DNA from: Candidatus Hydrogenedentota bacterium
GTDB lineage: Bacteria; Hydrogenedentota; Hydrogenedentia; Hydrogenedentales; CAITNO01
Direction of reading: 5' to 3'
NCBI GenBank assembly: GCA_903893795.1
Contig: CAITNO010000115.1
Coordinates: 1-40,010, forward strand
Length of the DNA: 40,010 bases
The notes under the pieces are model-generated. The model saw nothing but the letters and a program-made list of their open reading frames with translations, had not been told where the DNA came from and did not search any database. Shown in pieces: positions 7,403 through 15,441 of the stretch (positions are counted from its first letter, which is position 1; every line of letters begins with the position of its first letter). The position numbers and the translations under genes are program-made.

Positions 7403-9196
7403 TCACCCAGCCTGCGGCGCACGACTGCGCCAGGCCATGATCAGGCCCAGTCCAACCAGAAGAAGCCCGATGCCCGCATCGAGCCCCTTCGCCAGGGCGC
7501 CATCCACCCAGGGCACCATGCCCAGCATCACGCAGGCAATCACGGCAAGGCTGACGCCCACCACGCGGAACGGCGACATGATGGCCCCCTTGTCTTTCGC
7601 CGCCGCCACGTCTTCCGGCAACGCGCCGATGGGCGTGTCCAGCCTGGCCGCGAAGGCATCGATGCGCGCAAGCTGCGCCGCGTCCGAGCGGCCGCCGAGT
7701 AGAAACACGGCCGCCAGCGTGACGAAAGCCGAACTCAGGAACAGTGCCATCTCGACGTTCATGGTGTATCCCGCCAGCGTGACTTCCTTGGTTGCGGGAT
7801 GCCACAGGAGGCCCGGCAGAGACAGCTCGGCGTTGGAAAGCGACAGAAAGAAGAGGAAGAGGCCCGTAACGGTGCCGCACACAAAACCGGCAATTGCGCC
7901 GCGGTTGGTCACCCGTTTTGAGATCAGGCCCAGGAGCATGGGGATCGCCACCGGCGCGGTGGCCACGTCAAACAGGGTCACCATCATCCGGAACAGCCCC
8001 TCCGCCTTGGAGGCGCGCGCGAGGAAGAAAGCCGTGCTGATGCCAAAGGCACCGATCAGCAGCGTCATGCACCGCCCGGCATACACCAGTTCCTTCTGCG
8101 ATGCATCGGGCCGGATAAGCCGCTTGTAGATGTCATTGGTCAGCACGCTCGCGCAGGCGTTATAATCGCCGCCCAGGCAGGACATGGTCGCCGCGAACAT
8201 GGCGGCGATGGCCAGCCCGAGCATGCCCGCAGGCAGCAGTTGGCCGCAGAGCGCCGGATAAATGTGGCCCGCATCCTTCTGGAGATCCGCAAGCACCTCC
8301 GGCGGAAACTGAAGATGGCTGGCCGCGATGGCCGGGAAGAACATGAGCGGCGGGCCGATGACGTACAGACCCACCACCAGCCAGCCTGTTTTTACGGCGT
8401 CTTTCTCCGTCGCCACACAGTAAAAGCGCTGAATCAGCGGCCAGTTGATGCTGCTCCACGCCAGCGCATACAGGACGACCAGGTGGAGGATGTAGGGCCA
8501 GTCGTATCCGGCGCCGGGTGCGGTCAACTGGAAGAAACCCTCGGGCGAATGGTGAAGGATGACCGAAAGCCCCCCCGCCTTCACAATGGAGAGCGGCAGT
8601 ATGACGAATATGGCCGCCGTCAGGATGATAAACTGGATGAAATCGGCCACGGACACGGCCCACACCCCGCCCATGAACGTGTACAGCAGCATCACGCCGC
8701 CCGCGCCGAGAATGCTCGTGCGGATGTCCAGTCCCGAGCAGACGGACACAAAGGTGCCCGTGGCAAAAAGGCGAAGCGCGTCATTGACAATCTTGACCGG
8801 AATGCCCTGCCACACGAAGAGCTGGCGCAGCGTGGCGCTGTAGCGGGCCTCGATGAATTCCACCGGGCTGTCGATGCGCGCCCGCCGCCAGCGCTTCGCG
8901 AAAAGCAGGGTGCTGAACAGCGTGGCAGGCACCGCGACCCACAGCGCCGTGACACCCACCCAGCCATGAAGGTAGCAGAGCGCGGGATAGGTCACAAAAG
9001 CCATCGCGCTGAAACTCGACATGTAAAACGACACCCCGCTAATCCACCAGGGAATGCTGTTGCGGCCGGTGAAATAGTCCTTCATCCCCTGCATGCGCCG
9101 GTAGAAGTAGATGCCTATGCAGAACATCAGCAGAAAATAACCGGCCAGCATCACATAATCCGGCGTTTGCAGATGGCTTTGCGGTTGCATCGGCAT
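7403..9196 (-). CDS. Sodium/solute symporter (SSS family)
   Basis: A 597-residue integral membrane protein of the SSS family. It begins with DYVMLAGYFLLMFCIGIYFYRR (TM1), then the family feature DYFTGRNSIPWWISGVSFYM (about 40-59), then SSFSAMAFVTYPAL. The middle has FIEARYSATLRQLFVWQG, and GGVWAVSVADFIQFIILTAA matches the conserved TM5-6 region. The C-terminal third has the last helices and a cytoplasmic loop carrying RIDAFAARLDTPIG. I count about 13-14 hydrophobic segments. The substrate cannot be read from the sequence; sugars, sialic acid and carboxylates all occur in the family. ATG 9196 is preceded by AAGGA. It is convergent with the TIM-barrel gene, so co-regulation is not implied. Confidence 0.87.
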   Translation of the reverse strand: MPMQPQSHLQTPDYVMLAGYFLLMFCIGIYFYRRMQGMKDYFTGRNSIPWWISGVSFYMSSFSAMAFVTYPALCYLHGWVGVTALWVAVPATLFSTLLFAKRWRRARIDSPVEFIEARYSATLRQLFVWQGIPVKIVNDALRLFATGTFVSVCSGLDIRTSILGAGGVMLLYTFMGGVWAVSVADFIQFIILTAAIFVILPLSIVKAGGLSVILHHSPEGFFQLTAPGAGYDWPYILHLVVLYALAWSSINWPLIQRFYCVATEKDAVKTGWLVVGLYVIGPPLMFFPAIAASHLQFPPEVLADLQKDAGHIYPALCGQLLPAGMLGLAIAAMFAATMSCLGGDYNACASVLTNDIYKRLIRPDASQKELVYAGRCMTLLIGAFGISTAFFLARASKAEGLFRMMVTLFDVATAPVAIPMLLGLISKRVTNRGAIAGFVCGTVTGLFLFFLSLSNAELSLPGLLWHPATKEVTLAGYTMNVEMALFLSSAFVTLAAVFLLGGRSDAAQLARIDAFAARLDTPIGALPEDVAAAKDKGAIMSPFRVVGVSLAVIACVMLGMVPWVDGALAKGLDAGIGLLLVGLGLIMAWRSRAPQAG

Positions 9197-9366
9197 GGCA
9201 TCCTTGTCGTTGGGGAATGTTCAGTGACCGGCCCGGCATCGACACCGCCTGCCCCGGTGCCGCGGCGCTATTCTAGGGCATTCGTTTCCCGCTCCGCAAA
9301 CGCCCGGATTAAACCACGTCGGGCAGGGAAAGAATGCCGAAACGGCACCTTCTCCGCCAGCCTGCG

Positions 9367-9726
9367 CTACTCCCAATCAACGTCACCATCATTCTGAATG
9401 TGAAACTTGTGCAGCAACCGGTGGACGGCGGGAATGAAGAGCACGCCCATGGCGGCAACAAAGACAAGACCGGAAAACAGCGCATAGCCCGACGCGAAAA
9501 GCTTGCCTGCATCGGTCTGGAGCGTGCCCACCGGCCCCATCCCGCCCAGGATCATGGATGCGTTCAGAATCGCATCCACCCAGCCAAACCCCTCAATCCA
9601 GTGATAACCCGCCACGCCGATAAACAGGGCGGCGGCAACCATGCCCAGGCAGACCAATCCATGCCAAAGCATGCGCCATGCAAAATCGATTCGAGACAGA
9701 AGCGGTTCCTGATGATGCTCAAACAC
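9367..9726 (-). CDS. Small three-helix membrane protein, unknown function
   Basis: A 119-residue membrane protein. Start chosen at GTG 9726 (VFEHHQEPLLSRIDFAW): AAGGAGAG lies six bases upstream, and the GTG overlaps the stop of the preceding gene (GTGTTTGA). Hydrophobic stretches are LWHGLVCLGMVAAALFIGVA, ILNASMILGGMGPVGTL and ALFSGLVFVAAMGVLFIPA; it ends in the soluble tail LLHKFHIQNDGDVDWE. The short re-entrant-looking GGMGPV segment between helices recalls pore loops of ion-channel folds, but it is not a potassium filter. I recall similar hypothetical proteins in other bacteria and know no function. Overlap with the upstream gene predicts translational coupling. Confidence 0.65.
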   Translation of the reverse strand: MFEHHQEPLLSRIDFAWRMLWHGLVCLGMVAAALFIGVAGYHWIEGFGWVDAILNASMILGGMGPVGTLQTDAGKLFASGYALFSGLVFVAAMGVLFIPAVHRLLHKFHIQNDGDVDWE

Positions 9727-10474
9727 GGTATTGCTCTCCTTCTGATGTTTGCGGTCCTGACGGCCGGTGCCCCTGCGCCACTTTTTGTTGAAGGCGGGCC
9801 CCGGCAAGTTTTCCGAGGGTGGATTTCGGCGTCCGGCGCACGATTTGGCGCCACAGCCCGGCCGCCTCATCCGGCTGGTTCATCCGCTCTTCAAGCAGTA
9901 TCGACAGCATCCAGGCGGCTTCGGCCCAGGCGGGCGTTTCGGGCTTGAAATGGCCAAGCACCTCGCGGTACAGGCCAATGGCCAGCCCGTAACGCTGCTC
10001 GTCCGCCATCAGCCGCGCCCCGTACATCAACGGCTCCGGGTCCGTCGGCCGCCCATGAAACTCGTCCATAAAGGCCTGCACGGCCCCTTCATAATGCCCC
10101 TGCAGCACAAGCGTCCTGCCCCGTCCGTGCGAACTCCGCGCGGGCGTCTTGATGCTGGGCGAATAGAGCGTGTCCACAAAACTTCTCGCCGTCAGCCCGC
10201 CCACCATCTGCGAATACACGTACAGCGTGGGAATCCAAACCACCACCCACGCGCTGATGCCGAACATGGGAACGGAGGAGGTGAAGCCAAACGAAACAAG
10301 CGTTGACAGGCCGCCCGCCATCACCAGCAGCGTGTACAGCGCCAGCACCGGCAGGGGCGGATGTTCCGGGTATCTTTTCAGCAGCAAAGCGCCAACCACC
10401 CCGACAAATGCGCTCGTTCCCGCCAAAAGGCCAAATCCAAGCATGCGCCACAGCTCCGGCCCCGCTTTCTCCAT
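9719..10474 (-). CDS. Membrane protein with C-terminal TPR-like domain
   Basis: A 251-residue protein. Start taken at ATG 10474 (MEKAGPELWRMLGFGLL); the GTG just before it is an alternative. Three hydrophobic segments lie at about 13-33, 42-64 and 71-88, followed by a soluble domain from 110 with TPR-like helices (GRTLVLQGHYEGAVQAFMDEF, YGLAIGLYREVLGHF, EAAGLWRQIVRRTP). Function unknown; TPRs usually bind other proteins. Its last codons overlap the start of the next gene by eight bases, so both proteins are probably made together and may form a complex. A homopolymer-like run of ATTCTGG units lies just upstream at about 10672-10700. Confidence 0.65.
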   Translation of the reverse strand: MEKAGPELWRMLGFGLLAGTSAFVGVVGALLLKRYPEHPPLPVLALYTLLVMAGGLSTLVSFGFTSSVPMFGISAWVVVWIPTLYVYSQMVGGLTARSFVDTLYSPSIKTPARSSHGRGRTLVLQGHYEGAVQAFMDEFHGRPTDPEPLMYGARLMADEQRYGLAIGLYREVLGHFKPETPAWAEAAWMLSILLEERMNQPDEAAGLWRQIVRRTPKSTLGKLAGARLQQKVAQGHRPSGPQTSEGEQYRV

Positions 10475-10714
10475 CACCCCGGCACAGGTTCTAACGCATC
10501 GGGGCGGGCGCATGCAAATTGGCGCCCGCCCCGGGGGACTGATTCTGTGTCGCTGTCTGGCAGCTTCACCATTATTCTCTAAGATTCTTGCGTCACACCC
10601 GCGCCAGCCCATTCCCCAAAAGGAATTCAACCATCCGCGGGCTTATTCTTGCTCTTGCTCTTTCTTCTCTTCTGGATTCTGGATTCTGGATTCTACATTC
10701 TGAATTCGCACTCC

Positions 10715-12364
10715 TCAGGGATAAATTCCCACCGGCGACACGTTGGGCAGTTGGTACCAGTTGAGATTGCTCTTTCCCGCCGATTCGGCCCAAGGGGCAA
10801 AATTGGGATAGGCCACGGTAATCATGGTCTTTTCCAGCGGATGGTGCCAGTTCTCGGCAATGTGAAGCGCCCAGGGAAGATTCTTGGCGGTTTTGTAGTA
10901 CCGCTTCGAACTCGGCTTGGAAGTGTCGTCACCCGTGCCGAACAAAGCCACTCTGGCCAGTTTGGTCGGCGGATAGTCGGGCAGATGCACCTCGATGCCC
11001 CGGTCCACCGAACTGAAAATGAACGGGTTGTAGGGTGCCGCGCCCAGCGTCGCCCGCGCGGGCGGGTTCTTGAAGGTCATCTTGAGCTTGAACACGGGCC
11101 CGTCCTGCTTGGGCGCATAGATTTCCGTGTTGTAGAACGAGTATCCCGTGGGGGTCGGTGCGTAATAGCTGGCATTGTCAAAGAAGATCCAGGTCAGGTA
11201 GGGCTGGCCCGTTTCGGGGGGAATGGCGACCGCCGTCTTGTCGTTGATCGTCATCGTTGCGCTGTCCAATGCGGAGGGAACAACGTTGGTCAGTTCAACG
11301 CCAAATCCGCTGGTGCGGCTCGCGCCGCGGGCCTGGATTTGCATCGTCATTTCCAGGTCCTTGACCCGGCCCTGGCTGTCCTCCACCTGCGTGATCTGGT
11401 AGCGCATCACCAGGTCGTTCATGTCATAGTCGCCCTGCGTGGGCCACATGTCCTCAAAGGCGAGGGTGCCCCAGTTGTCCTTGGAGGGATAGGTGATGTT
11501 AAACGCGCGCGCGGGGTCATCGGGATAGTCGTCGTTGGCGTCGAGCACGCCGTCCTTGTCACGGTCCGAAGGACTGGGCAGGGGCCGCAGCAGCGATGAC
11601 GTGATGGCCTCGACCGGATTGGAATTGACGGTGATGAGCACGTCATTGAAATCGTGGTCGCACGATGCGTTCGTGCGCAGGATGTCCTCCATGCCGAGCA
11701 CCGCACTGTGCGTCACCTGGTCGTAAAACAGCACCGTGTGCGGCTTCAGACTCGCCTGCGTTTCGGCGTTAAGACCGCTGAGCGTGTAGAAGATCCAGTC
11801 CGTGTCCTGGTTGGTCTTGACGCCCGTGGAGGAGCTGAACCCGTTCGAAACGAGCACAAAGCCGATATGCGTGCCTGCCGGGAAACGTCCCAGATACACC
11901 GAGTCGCCCGTGCGAAGTCCGTTGTTGCTGCCGCCCGAATTGTAAAAGGAACTGTTCGGGAACAGGATTATCTCCGACAGTCCGATCTTGGTCACGGGGG
12001 GAACGTCACCCGTGTAGGTGAAATAGCCCACACTGTTCTGATAGCCCGCCCCCTCGTGCAGAAAGCTCACCCAAACATCGGCCAGCTTCTCAATGTACAC
12101 ATCGGCCGAGAAGTCCGACGCGATATAATCGGGGTTGGTGTTGCGGATGTCCCGGCTTTCGGGCAGTGCCGCCGTGACGCGTTGGTAGAAATCAGACGGA
12201 AAATTCGCCTTCTGGTCAATGACCAGCGGTATGCCCGCCGCGTCATAGTTGCTTGAATAGGGATTGTGCAGGAACGTCCAAACCAGGCTGCCTGGATTTC
12301 CCGAAATCCCGGTCAGCGTGAATGCAGCCGCGATGATGGCGGTGCCGAATACGATGCGTTTCAT
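10715..12364 (-). CDS. DUF4114/LruC-domain exported protein, copy 1
   Basis: A 549-residue exported protein. Start at ATG 12364 (MKRIVFGTAI), with GAGAGG upstream. A signal peptide covers about 1-22, without a lipobox. Residues about 208-246 match DUF4114 (HTVLFYDQ ... CDHDFNDVLITV). Residues 267-283 (DRDKDGVLDANDDYPDD) form a calcium-binding thrombospondin-type-3-like loop. Residues about 285-549 match the LruC domain, with GDYDMNDLVMRYQI, IQARGASRTSGFGVEL, GIEVHLPDYPPTKLA and LPWALHIAENWHHPLEK. LruC was first described as a Leptospira surface antigen; its role is unknown. The neighbour upstream (15 bases) is a small lipoprotein. This gene is a paralogue of the one at 12856, of identical length. 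Confidence 0.85.
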   Translation of the reverse strand: MKRIVFGTAIIAAAFTLTGISGNPGSLVWTFLHNPYSSNYDAAGIPLVIDQKANFPSDFYQRVTAALPESRDIRNTNPDYIASDFSADVYIEKLADVWVSFLHEGAGYQNSVGYFTYTGDVPPVTKIGLSEIILFPNSSFYNSGGSNNGLRTGDSVYLGRFPAGTHIGFVLVSNGFSSSTGVKTNQDTDWIFYTLSGLNAETQASLKPHTVLFYDQVTHSAVLGMEDILRTNASCDHDFNDVLITVNSNPVEAITSSLLRPLPSPSDRDKDGVLDANDDYPDDPARAFNITYPSKDNWGTLAFEDMWPTQGDYDMNDLVMRYQITQVEDSQGRVKDLEMTMQIQARGASRTSGFGVELTNVVPSALDSATMTINDKTAVAIPPETGQPYLTWIFFDNASYYAPTPTGYSFYNTEIYAPKQDGPVFKLKMTFKNPPARATLGAAPYNPFIFSSVDRGIEVHLPDYPPTKLARVALFGTGDDTSKPSSKRYYKTAKNLPWALHIAENWHHPLEKTMITVAYPNFAPWAESAGKSNLNWYQLPNVSPVGIYP

Positions 12365-12379
12365 CGACAAGTTTCCTCT

Positions 12380-12796
12380 CTATTGTCCCGGTCCAAAGGC
12401 AACGGATGCCTCACCGTTCGCGATTGGAACGTCTTCCCGGTTGGATATGCCCATAATGGAAGCCTGCACACGCAGGCCTGTCACCCGGGCAGGCACACGA
12501 AGAACCTGCTCAAAATTGCCCTGGTTGTCCGTGATACCGCGAAGCAGCACGTTGCCGGGCACCAGTTCATTGTCGGTGTCGCCCACCGTCACCTGTGTTC
12601 CCCCGCTGGGGTTGCCGTCCACATCCGCCACGCTTACCTTGACTGTGACGTCCTGGGTCGTGGAGTAACTGAACGTGTCAGGAACCTTGAGAGAATGGAT
12701 GTCCGTGGCCGTCTGCGTCTGGTTGCAGCCGGACAGGACCAGTGCGGGAAACGCCAGCACCGCAAGTGCCAGCACGGCGCGGTTCATGGGATTCAT
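12380..12796 (-). CDS. Small lipoprotein partner of LruC protein, copy 1
   Basis: A 138-residue lipoprotein. Start at ATG 12796 (MNPMNRAVLALA), with AAGGAAG upstream; the longer frame upstream runs back into the preceding gene. The lipobox is LVLSGC (Cys23). The mature part is a beta-sandwich-like domain: FSYSTTQDVTVKVSVADVDG, GGTQVTVGD, VLLRGITDNQGNFEQVLRVP, and LRVQASIMGISNREDVPI. From memory, single-chain LruC proteins of Bacteroidetes have a region of this kind (FSTT..V.V.V ... GITD.NG ... LP) at their N-terminus after a lipid anchor, so this gene looks like that segment encoded separately. Paralogue at 14520. Lies 15 bases before its LruC gene. Confidence 0.75.
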   Translation of the reverse strand: MNPMNRAVLALAVLAFPALVLSGCNQTQTATDIHSLKVPDTFSYSTTQDVTVKVSVADVDGNPSGGTQVTVGDTDNELVPGNVLLRGITDNQGNFEQVLRVPARVTGLRVQASIMGISNREDVPIANGEASVAFGPGQ

Positions 12797-12855
12797 ACGT
12801 GATCTTCCTTTCTTGTCTGATTTCACGCAGGCCAAAAAGTTTAACGGCTTGTGAT

Positions 12856-14505
12856 TCAGGGATACACCAGCACCGGGTTGATTCCCGGGAACAGATACCA
12901 GGACAACTGCGCCGTTCCGCCCGACTCGGCCCACGGACCGAATTGGGGATAGGCCTTGCTAATGCTTACCTTTTCCAATGGGTGGTGCCAGTCTTCAGCG
13001 ATATGGATCGCCCAGGGCAGGTTCTTGGCCGTCTTGTAGTAGCGCCCGGCACTGGGTTTGGACTTGTCGTCCCCGGTGCCAAAAAGGGCCGCATTCGCCA
13101 GTTTGGTCGGCGGATAGTCGGGCAGATGCACCTCAATGCCCCGGTCTGACGTGTTGAACAGGAACGGATTGTACGGTGCCGCACCGAGCGTGGCCCGGGG
13201 TGGCGGGGTTTTGAACGTCATCTTGAGGTTGAATGTTGGCAGCTTCTGCTTGGGTGCCCCGGATTCCGTGTTAAAAAACGAGTAACCCACCGGGACGGGC
13301 GAATAGTCGGAACCCCTATTGAAGAGTATCCAGGTCATGTAACGCTGGTTCGCCTCCGGGGCGACCGAAAATGCCGAAGCGCCGTTGATTGACAGCGTGG
13401 CGCCATTCACGTTCGAGGGGGAAATGTTGGTCAGTTCCACGCCGAACCCGCTGGCCCTGCTGGCGCCCCGTGCCTGGATTTCCATGGTCATTTGAAGGTC
13501 TTTTACCCGGCCCGAACTGTCCTCCGTCTGCGCGATTTGATAGCGCATCACCAGGTCATTCATGTCATAGTCGCCCTGTTTGGGCCACAGGTCCTCAAAA
13601 GCAATGGTTCCCCAACTGTTCTTGGACGGATAGGTCACAATGAACGCACGGGTCGCGTCATTGGGGAAATCGTCATTCGAGTCAAGCACGCCGTCGCCGT
13701 CCTTGTCCGACACGTCCGGCAAACCGCGCGTGGTGGTGACATCCATGGAATCGGGCGTCCCGGTCTTGATGGCAACCATCACATCGTTGAAATCATGGTC
13801 GCAATTGGGGTCCGTCCGCAGGGTGTCCTCCACCCCAACCAGCGCGCACTGGTTGGCCCCGTCGTAGAACATGACGGAGTGATTCTTGAGGTCGCTTCCC
13901 CCCTCGCTGTTGAGATTCTTGTCCGAGTAGTAGACCCGGTCCTCGCTCTGGTTTGTCTTGACACCGTTGTTCTGGTCCCATCCGTCGGCCACCAGGACAA
14001 AACCAATATGCGTTCCGGCCTTAAAATGACCCAGGTTAATGGTGTCGCCCGAGTGCAGACCGTTGGTGTCACCACCCGAATTGTTATAGGAGCTGTTCGG
14101 AAACACGATCGTTTCCGGTATGCCCCACTTGTCTGTCGGCGGCGCGTCCTTGGTGTACGTGTAATAGCCCAGACTGTTCTTGTTGCCGTCACCCTCATGC
14201 AGAAAGCACATCCAGACATCCGTGTCCTTGTTAAGCTGAATGTCATGCGCCGAGCTGTCGGAGAGGTAGTTTGGGTTGGTGTTCCGCACGTCGCGCCCCT
14301 CGGGAAGGGCCGCGGAAAGTCGCTTGTAAAGGTCGGCGGGGAAAGTCACTTTCTGGCTGATGACCTTGGGTATGCCCTCAGAATCATAGTTGTCCGAATA
14401 GGGATTTTCCTGGAAGCTCCAGGAAAGATTCCCTGAACTGCCCTCAATTCCCGCGAGGCAAAGCGCACCCGCCACAAGCATCACTGACACAATGGCTCGT
14501 TTCAT
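12856..14505 (-). CDS. DUF4114/LruC-domain exported protein, copy 2
   Basis: A 549-residue paralogue of the protein at 10715-12364, colinear without visible gaps of size. Signal peptide about 1-20 (MKRAIVSVMLVAGALCLAG). It keeps the DUF4114 motif CDHDFNDVMVAI, the calcium-loop-like DKDGDGVLDSNDDFPND, and the LruC signatures GDYDMNDLVMRYQI, IQARGASRASGFGVEL, HLPDYPPTKLA and NLPWAIHIAEDWHHPLEK. The most variable parts are residues about 80-210 and the linker before the calcium loop. ATG 14505 is preceded by AAAGGA. It lies 14 bases after the lipoprotein gene at 14520 and 59 bases before the next lipoprotein gene, so all four genes probably form one transcript. Confidence 0.85.
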   Translation of the reverse strand: MKRAIVSVMLVAGALCLAGIEGSSGNLSWSFQENPYSDNYDSEGIPKVISQKVTFPADLYKRLSAALPEGRDVRNTNPNYLSDSSAHDIQLNKDTDVWMCFLHEGDGNKNSLGYYTYTKDAPPTDKWGIPETIVFPNSSYNNSGGDTNGLHSGDTINLGHFKAGTHIGFVLVADGWDQNNGVKTNQSEDRVYYSDKNLNSEGGSDLKNHSVMFYDGANQCALVGVEDTLRTDPNCDHDFNDVMVAIKTGTPDSMDVTTTRGLPDVSDKDGDGVLDSNDDFPNDATRAFIVTYPSKNSWGTIAFEDLWPKQGDYDMNDLVMRYQIAQTEDSSGRVKDLQMTMEIQARGASRASGFGVELTNISPSNVNGATLSINGASAFSVAPEANQRYMTWILFNRGSDYSPVPVGYSFFNTESGAPKQKLPTFNLKMTFKTPPPRATLGAAPYNPFLFNTSDRGIEVHLPDYPPTKLANAALFGTGDDKSKPSAGRYYKTAKNLPWAIHIAEDWHHPLEKVSISKAYPQFGPWAESGGTAQLSWYLFPGINPVLVYP

Positions 14506-14519
14506 TGTTATGAATCCTT

Positions 14520-14933
14520 TCAGGATTGAGGTCCGAATCCAACGGACGCTTCATTGTTCACGATGGGCACATCTTCGCGGTTGGAAACGCCCATAATGGA
14601 TGCCTGTATGCGCAGGTCCGTCACGCGGGCTGGAACCCGCAAGGTCTGCTCGAATTTTCCCTGGCTGTCGGTGATGCCGCGAAGCAGCACATTGCCCGGC
14701 ACCAGCTCGTCCGTGCTGTTCCCCACCGTTACCTGCGTGCCCCCGCTGGCATTGCCGTCCACGTCCAGCACGGTAACTTTCACAGTGACGTCCTGCGTCG
14801 TTGAGTAGCTGAAGTCGGAGGGAACATTCAGGGTCTGAATGTCCACCGGCTGCCCCTGTGTGCATCCCAGACCGGCCACCGCCCAAAGGGCCAATAGGAC
14901 CGTTGAGACGCCCATAAGAATAGTTCTGCGCAT
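14520..14933 (-). CDS. Small lipoprotein partner of LruC protein, copy 2
   Basis: A 137-residue lipoprotein, first gene of the four-gene LruC operon. It has a signal sequence with a probable lipobox at AGLGC (Cys24). The mature domain closely matches the protein at 12380: FSYSTTQDVTVKVTVLDVDG, GGTQVTVGN, NVLLRGITDSQGKFEQTLRV, and ASIMGVSNREDVPI. The two lipoproteins differ mainly in the signal region and the first mature residues, as expected when the anchor drifts and the domain stays constrained. The most likely site is the outer membrane, where it would anchor or present the LruC protein. That is inference from gene order. Confidence 0.75.
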   Translation of the reverse strand: MRRTILMGVSTVLLALWAVAGLGCTQGQPVDIQTLNVPSDFSYSTTQDVTVKVTVLDVDGNASGGTQVTVGNSTDELVPGNVLLRGITDSQGKFEQTLRVPARVTDLRIQASIMGVSNREDVPIVNNEASVGFGPQS

Positions 14934-15441
14934 GTTGCTTGTTCCTTTGCGATTGTTGCTGCGTGGCGCCTTGATTCAGGCCCCGACATGCCCCTGGTTA
15001 AACTGTCACATAGTTCTAACTGTAGGTTCTATTGCGTAATACCCGACTGCACTGCATTGAACGCTCCGCCCCGGCACCAGAAAATCCGCCGCCCCGACCC
15101 GATGAAAGTGTGCCGTGCCCTTCTGCCGCCGTGAATGGCGGCGTATTGACCGTACAGTGCCGTCATTCATCATGGTCTGCCCGTGCCATATTCGGTATCA
15201 GGAAATCCCTGAATTCCACCTGCCAAATCCCTTAGTGCCAATGCCCCACACCCGAAACTCCATGCAAAACCTGACTGGCAAACACGCGGCCCTGGCTCAT
15301 ATCGGACAAACGGGCGGCATTCTTGCGCGAGGATGCAGTTGTGGAGCGCCCAATCGTTGAAAAGAATAGCTTGCAGCACGTCGGGCTGTCTGGTGGGAAC
15401 CTGTGGTCCCTTTCCCTAAGCCCTTGTGCCTGGCCTTCCTG
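14934..15441. other. Gene-free spacer upstream of the LruC operon
   Basis: I see no gene, repeat family or clear terminator in these 508 bases. The part next to the LruC operon is richer in A+T (14990-15050) and should hold its minus-strand promoter; two TAGAAC words 10 bases apart lie there, but no good -35/-10 pair stands out. Short open frames are chance. Confidence 0.5.
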
